Below are positions 62,539 through 64,000 of a stretch of DNA of 64,000 nucleotides, piece after piece (within the stretch, counting starts at the first letter, position 1; every line of letters begins with the position of its first letter). The notes beneath the pieces are model-generated. The model ran no database searches. It saw only the letters and a program-made list of their open reading frames with translations, and was not told where the DNA came from. Both the position numbers and the translations under genes were made by a program. The DNA comes from Haliscomenobacteraceae bacterium (GTDB taxonomy: Bacteria > Bacteroidota > Bacteroidia > Chitinophagales > Saprospiraceae). The stretch spans positions 1 through 64,000 of the forward strand of contig CANMVX010000009.1 in assembly GCA_947501115.1 (NCBI GenBank). The letters run 5' to 3'.

Positions 62539-63630
62539 TTATTTCAAACAGCCTTCACTGTGAATAATTATTTGAGCGTCAGTTTTTTCATACGTTGAAT
62601 GGGTAATCTTACAAATGAGATCCAATTTTTTGAATAACGATTCATCTGACAGATTAGCGGTCAAGTAACAATTTTCCATGGCCTTGTTATCAAAAATTAC
62701 AGTAATGCCATACATTCTCTCTAATAATGAAAAAGCTTCAGAAACAGGCTCTTCATCAAAAATAAAATCTGTAATTGGCAAATTGATAAGCGCCACTGGC
62801 TGTTCTACAATAGATTTTAGCAGTCGTTCTTCCTGCGTAGAATAATCTACCTTTTGGTTTGGGGTTAACACAACCCCTACAGATTCCTTATATAAATTTT
62901 GTTTTGCCCGCTCCTGGTCTTTTCTGGTATATACAGATACTTTTCCCGTTTTAACCTCAACAGAAACATTTTTATTTTTCATAGAGTTAACTAAAAAACT
63001 CGTACCTAAAACTTGTGTGGATATATGGTCTGTATAAACCCAAAATGGTTTTTTAACATTTTTCATTACATCAAAAAATGCTTTTCCTGCTAAATAAACT
63101 TCTCTTTTAGTTGACTCAAATTCTTTTGGGTATCTTAAAATACTAAAGGGATATAAAGTTACCGTGGTACCATCAGCTAAAATTATTTTTTGGATAATGG
63201 TGTCTAAATTGCGTTTTTCAATAAAATCGTTATTTGAATTTGAAAATACCGGAGCAGTTTCCAATTGTTTTTTAGGCACTGTAAAATTAGAAGATACCTG
63301 ATACCACCAACCCAATGCCAGGAAAAAAAGGATAGATGCCGCAACCCGCCAAAAAGTTCTTTGCCAAAATGGCTTTAATTGGATGGATTGCCCAGCTACT
63401 TCGTCTGTTATCATTTCAAGAGAAGCTTTATCCAAACTCGTATCCTTTTCTTCAAGAGCATATAAAAATGCTTTAGCCAATTGAACTTTATCAACAAACA
63501 TTGGATTTTCAAACAGCCAGGTGGTCCAAAAATTTTCAGCTTGTACATCTCTGTCTATCACCCATTTACGAAAATATTCATCTTGGGCAAAGTCTTCAAA
63601 ATCAAATTTGGTATAATCAGTAGTATTCAT
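62539..63630 (-). CDS. FecR family anti-sigma factor
   Basis: A 363-residue transmembrane regulator that relays ligand sensing from the STN domain of SusC to the ECF sigma factor. The cytoplasmic N-terminus (about 90 residues) is followed by one membrane helix (WRVAASILFFLALGWWY). The periplasmic FecR domain contains IILADGTTVTLYPFSILRYP, REVYLAGKAFFDV and VLGTSFLVNS, and the C-terminal DUF4974 domain contains VSEAFSLLERMYGITVIFDN. The sigma gene lies upstream, and susC, which carries an STN domain, lies downstream. The whole set is the classic Bacteroidota trans-envelope arrangement. Confidence 0.95.
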   Translation of the reverse strand: MNTTDYTKFDFEDFAQDEYFRKWVIDRDVQAENFWTTWLFENPMFVDKVQLAKAFLYALEEKDTSLDKASLEMITDEVAGQSIQLKPFWQRTFWRVAASILFFLALGWWYQVSSNFTVPKKQLETAPVFSNSNNDFIEKRNLDTIIQKIILADGTTVTLYPFSILRYPKEFESTKREVYLAGKAFFDVMKNVKKPFWVYTDHISTQVLGTSFLVNSMKNKNVSVEVKTGKVSVYTRKDQERAKQNLYKESVGVVLTPNQKVDYSTQEERLLKSIVEQPVALINLPITDFIFDEEPVSEAFSLLERMYGITVIFDNKAMENCYLTANLSDESLFKKLDLICKITHSTYEKTDAQIIIHSEGCLK

Positions 63631-63702
63631 TCTATTTGTCGGTAAAAGTCATTTATTAAAAAGCAAAACATTAAACACTATCATTCAAACACTCGTTCAA
63701 CA

Positions 63703-63733
63703 GATAGCATTATTTATTATCAGATACTTGTTT
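63703..63733 (-). promoter_or_regulatory. Shared ECF-type promoter motif upstream of fecR
   Basis: On the minus strand AAACAAGTATCTG (63733-63721), 12 bases, then GCTATC (63708-63703). It starts at the stop codon of the sigma gene and precedes the fecR start by 72 bases. A partial third half-site, AACGAGTG, lies at 63697-63690. Confidence 0.6.
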
Positions 63734-64000
63734 TAAAAAGAAAATTTTAAGAATAAGCCAATACAAATGATAATCTGCCGCCAATTGTCTTTAAAATTCT
63801 TAAATGCGGCCTGTAAATGATTAGAAACTGATTGTTCATTGATGCCCATTATATCTGCAATTTCAGCCCTTTCCAAATTTTGATAGAATCTTAAATACAA
63901 AACTTCCCTTTGTCTTTTTGGTAGTTCGTTAAGTAATTCGCTTACTTTCCGGGTCATTTCATTAAGACTTTCTTGTTCAATCAAAAGCCATTCGTGTGAA
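63733..64000 (-). CDS. ECF RNA polymerase sigma factor, N-terminal part beyond window edge
   Basis: Only the C-terminal 88 residues are visible. The frame is open to base 64000 (reading SHEWLLIEQESLNEMTRKV at the edge), so the gene continues past the window; the TTG at 63984 should not be taken as a start. Region 4 is clear: LLNELPKRQREVLYLRFYQN then LERAEIADIMGINEQSVSNH, a helix-turn-helix that reads the -35 element. Next comes fecR. It is the probable activator of the fecR and susC promoters that share a bipartite motif. Confidence 0.9.
   Translation of the reverse strand, partial: SHEWLLIEQESLNEMTRKVSELLNELPKRQREVLYLRFYQNLERAEIADIMGINEQSVSNHLQAAFKNFKDNWRQIIICIGLFLKFSF

Noticed and set aside
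1..64000. CRISPR arrays, tRNA and rRNA genes, complete insertion sequences, prophage structural genes
   Set aside because: No regularly spaced direct repeats, cloverleaf-like segment, transposase or phage structural protein was found by reading. The only mobile-type trace is the BRO-N fossil.

Overview
The window is a low-GC, gene-dense chromosome segment from a member of the Bacteroidota, most likely a Saprospiria/Cytophagia-type environmental bacterium. The evidence is a SusC/SusD pair under an ECF sigma/FecR couple, a PorP/SprF-OmpA gene pair, a type IX secretion C-terminal domain on an exported enzyme, Na+-NQR, carotenoid genes, TAnnTTTG-type -7 boxes, and a cluster of Planctomycete-type cytochrome c / DUF1501 / DUF1553 genes. 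The genus cannot be read from the sequence. No rRNA, tRNA, CRISPR array or intact insertion sequence was seen.

Layout. 1-8246 (minus): a three-gene cytochrome c/DUF1553, DUF1501, DUF2231-cytochrome cluster runs directly into dnaE, which is cut by the left edge. 8367-13698 (plus): an NtrY-like histidine kinase, phytoene desaturase, carotene hydroxylase and an unknown membrane-tailed protein. 13892-20308 (minus): complete nqrABCDEF, with an unusual membrane-anchored NqrA. 20510-24203 (minus): OmpA-DUF1573 fusion and PorP/SprF. 24315-28408 (minus): aldo/keto reductase, unknown protein, PhoD-like phosphatase and GT9 glycosyltransferase. 28563-35466 (plus): charged unknown protein, RhlE-type helicase, PBP1A, NUDIX hydrolase, ECF sigma factor and a membrane-anchored partner. 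35571-36750 (minus): sugar mutarotase and lactonase-type amidohydrolase. 36857-39596 (plus): GHL10-like exported glycosidase with a type IX tail and a sugar isomerase-like TIM barrel.

39605-50653 (minus) is the accessory core. It holds a SAM methyltransferase split by a one-base frameshift, a 1300-residue repeat protein whose N-terminus carries the paired SPRVKQL / Q-MAD motif seen in cargo-like proteins of extracellular contractile injection systems, a decayed BRO-N antirepressor pseudogene, and a tightly packed five-gene operon of unrecognised secreted, membrane and von Willebrand-A-like proteins. This is the best candidate for an undescribed system.

50794-64000 (minus) is a sugar-acid utilisation locus. 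An ECF sigma factor (cut by the right edge) and FecR control SusC/SusD. Downstream lie a glucarate-dehydratase-like enolase, a GntP permease, a UxuA-like TIM barrel, a keto-deoxyglucarate dehydratase and a 2-oxoglutarate semialdehyde dehydrogenase. Together these give a plausible complete route from D-glucarate (or a stereoisomer) to 2-oxoglutarate. Two copies of the same bipartite motif, AAACRAGTATCTG-N12-GCTATC, precede fecR and susC and look like the target promoter of the local ECF sigma factor.
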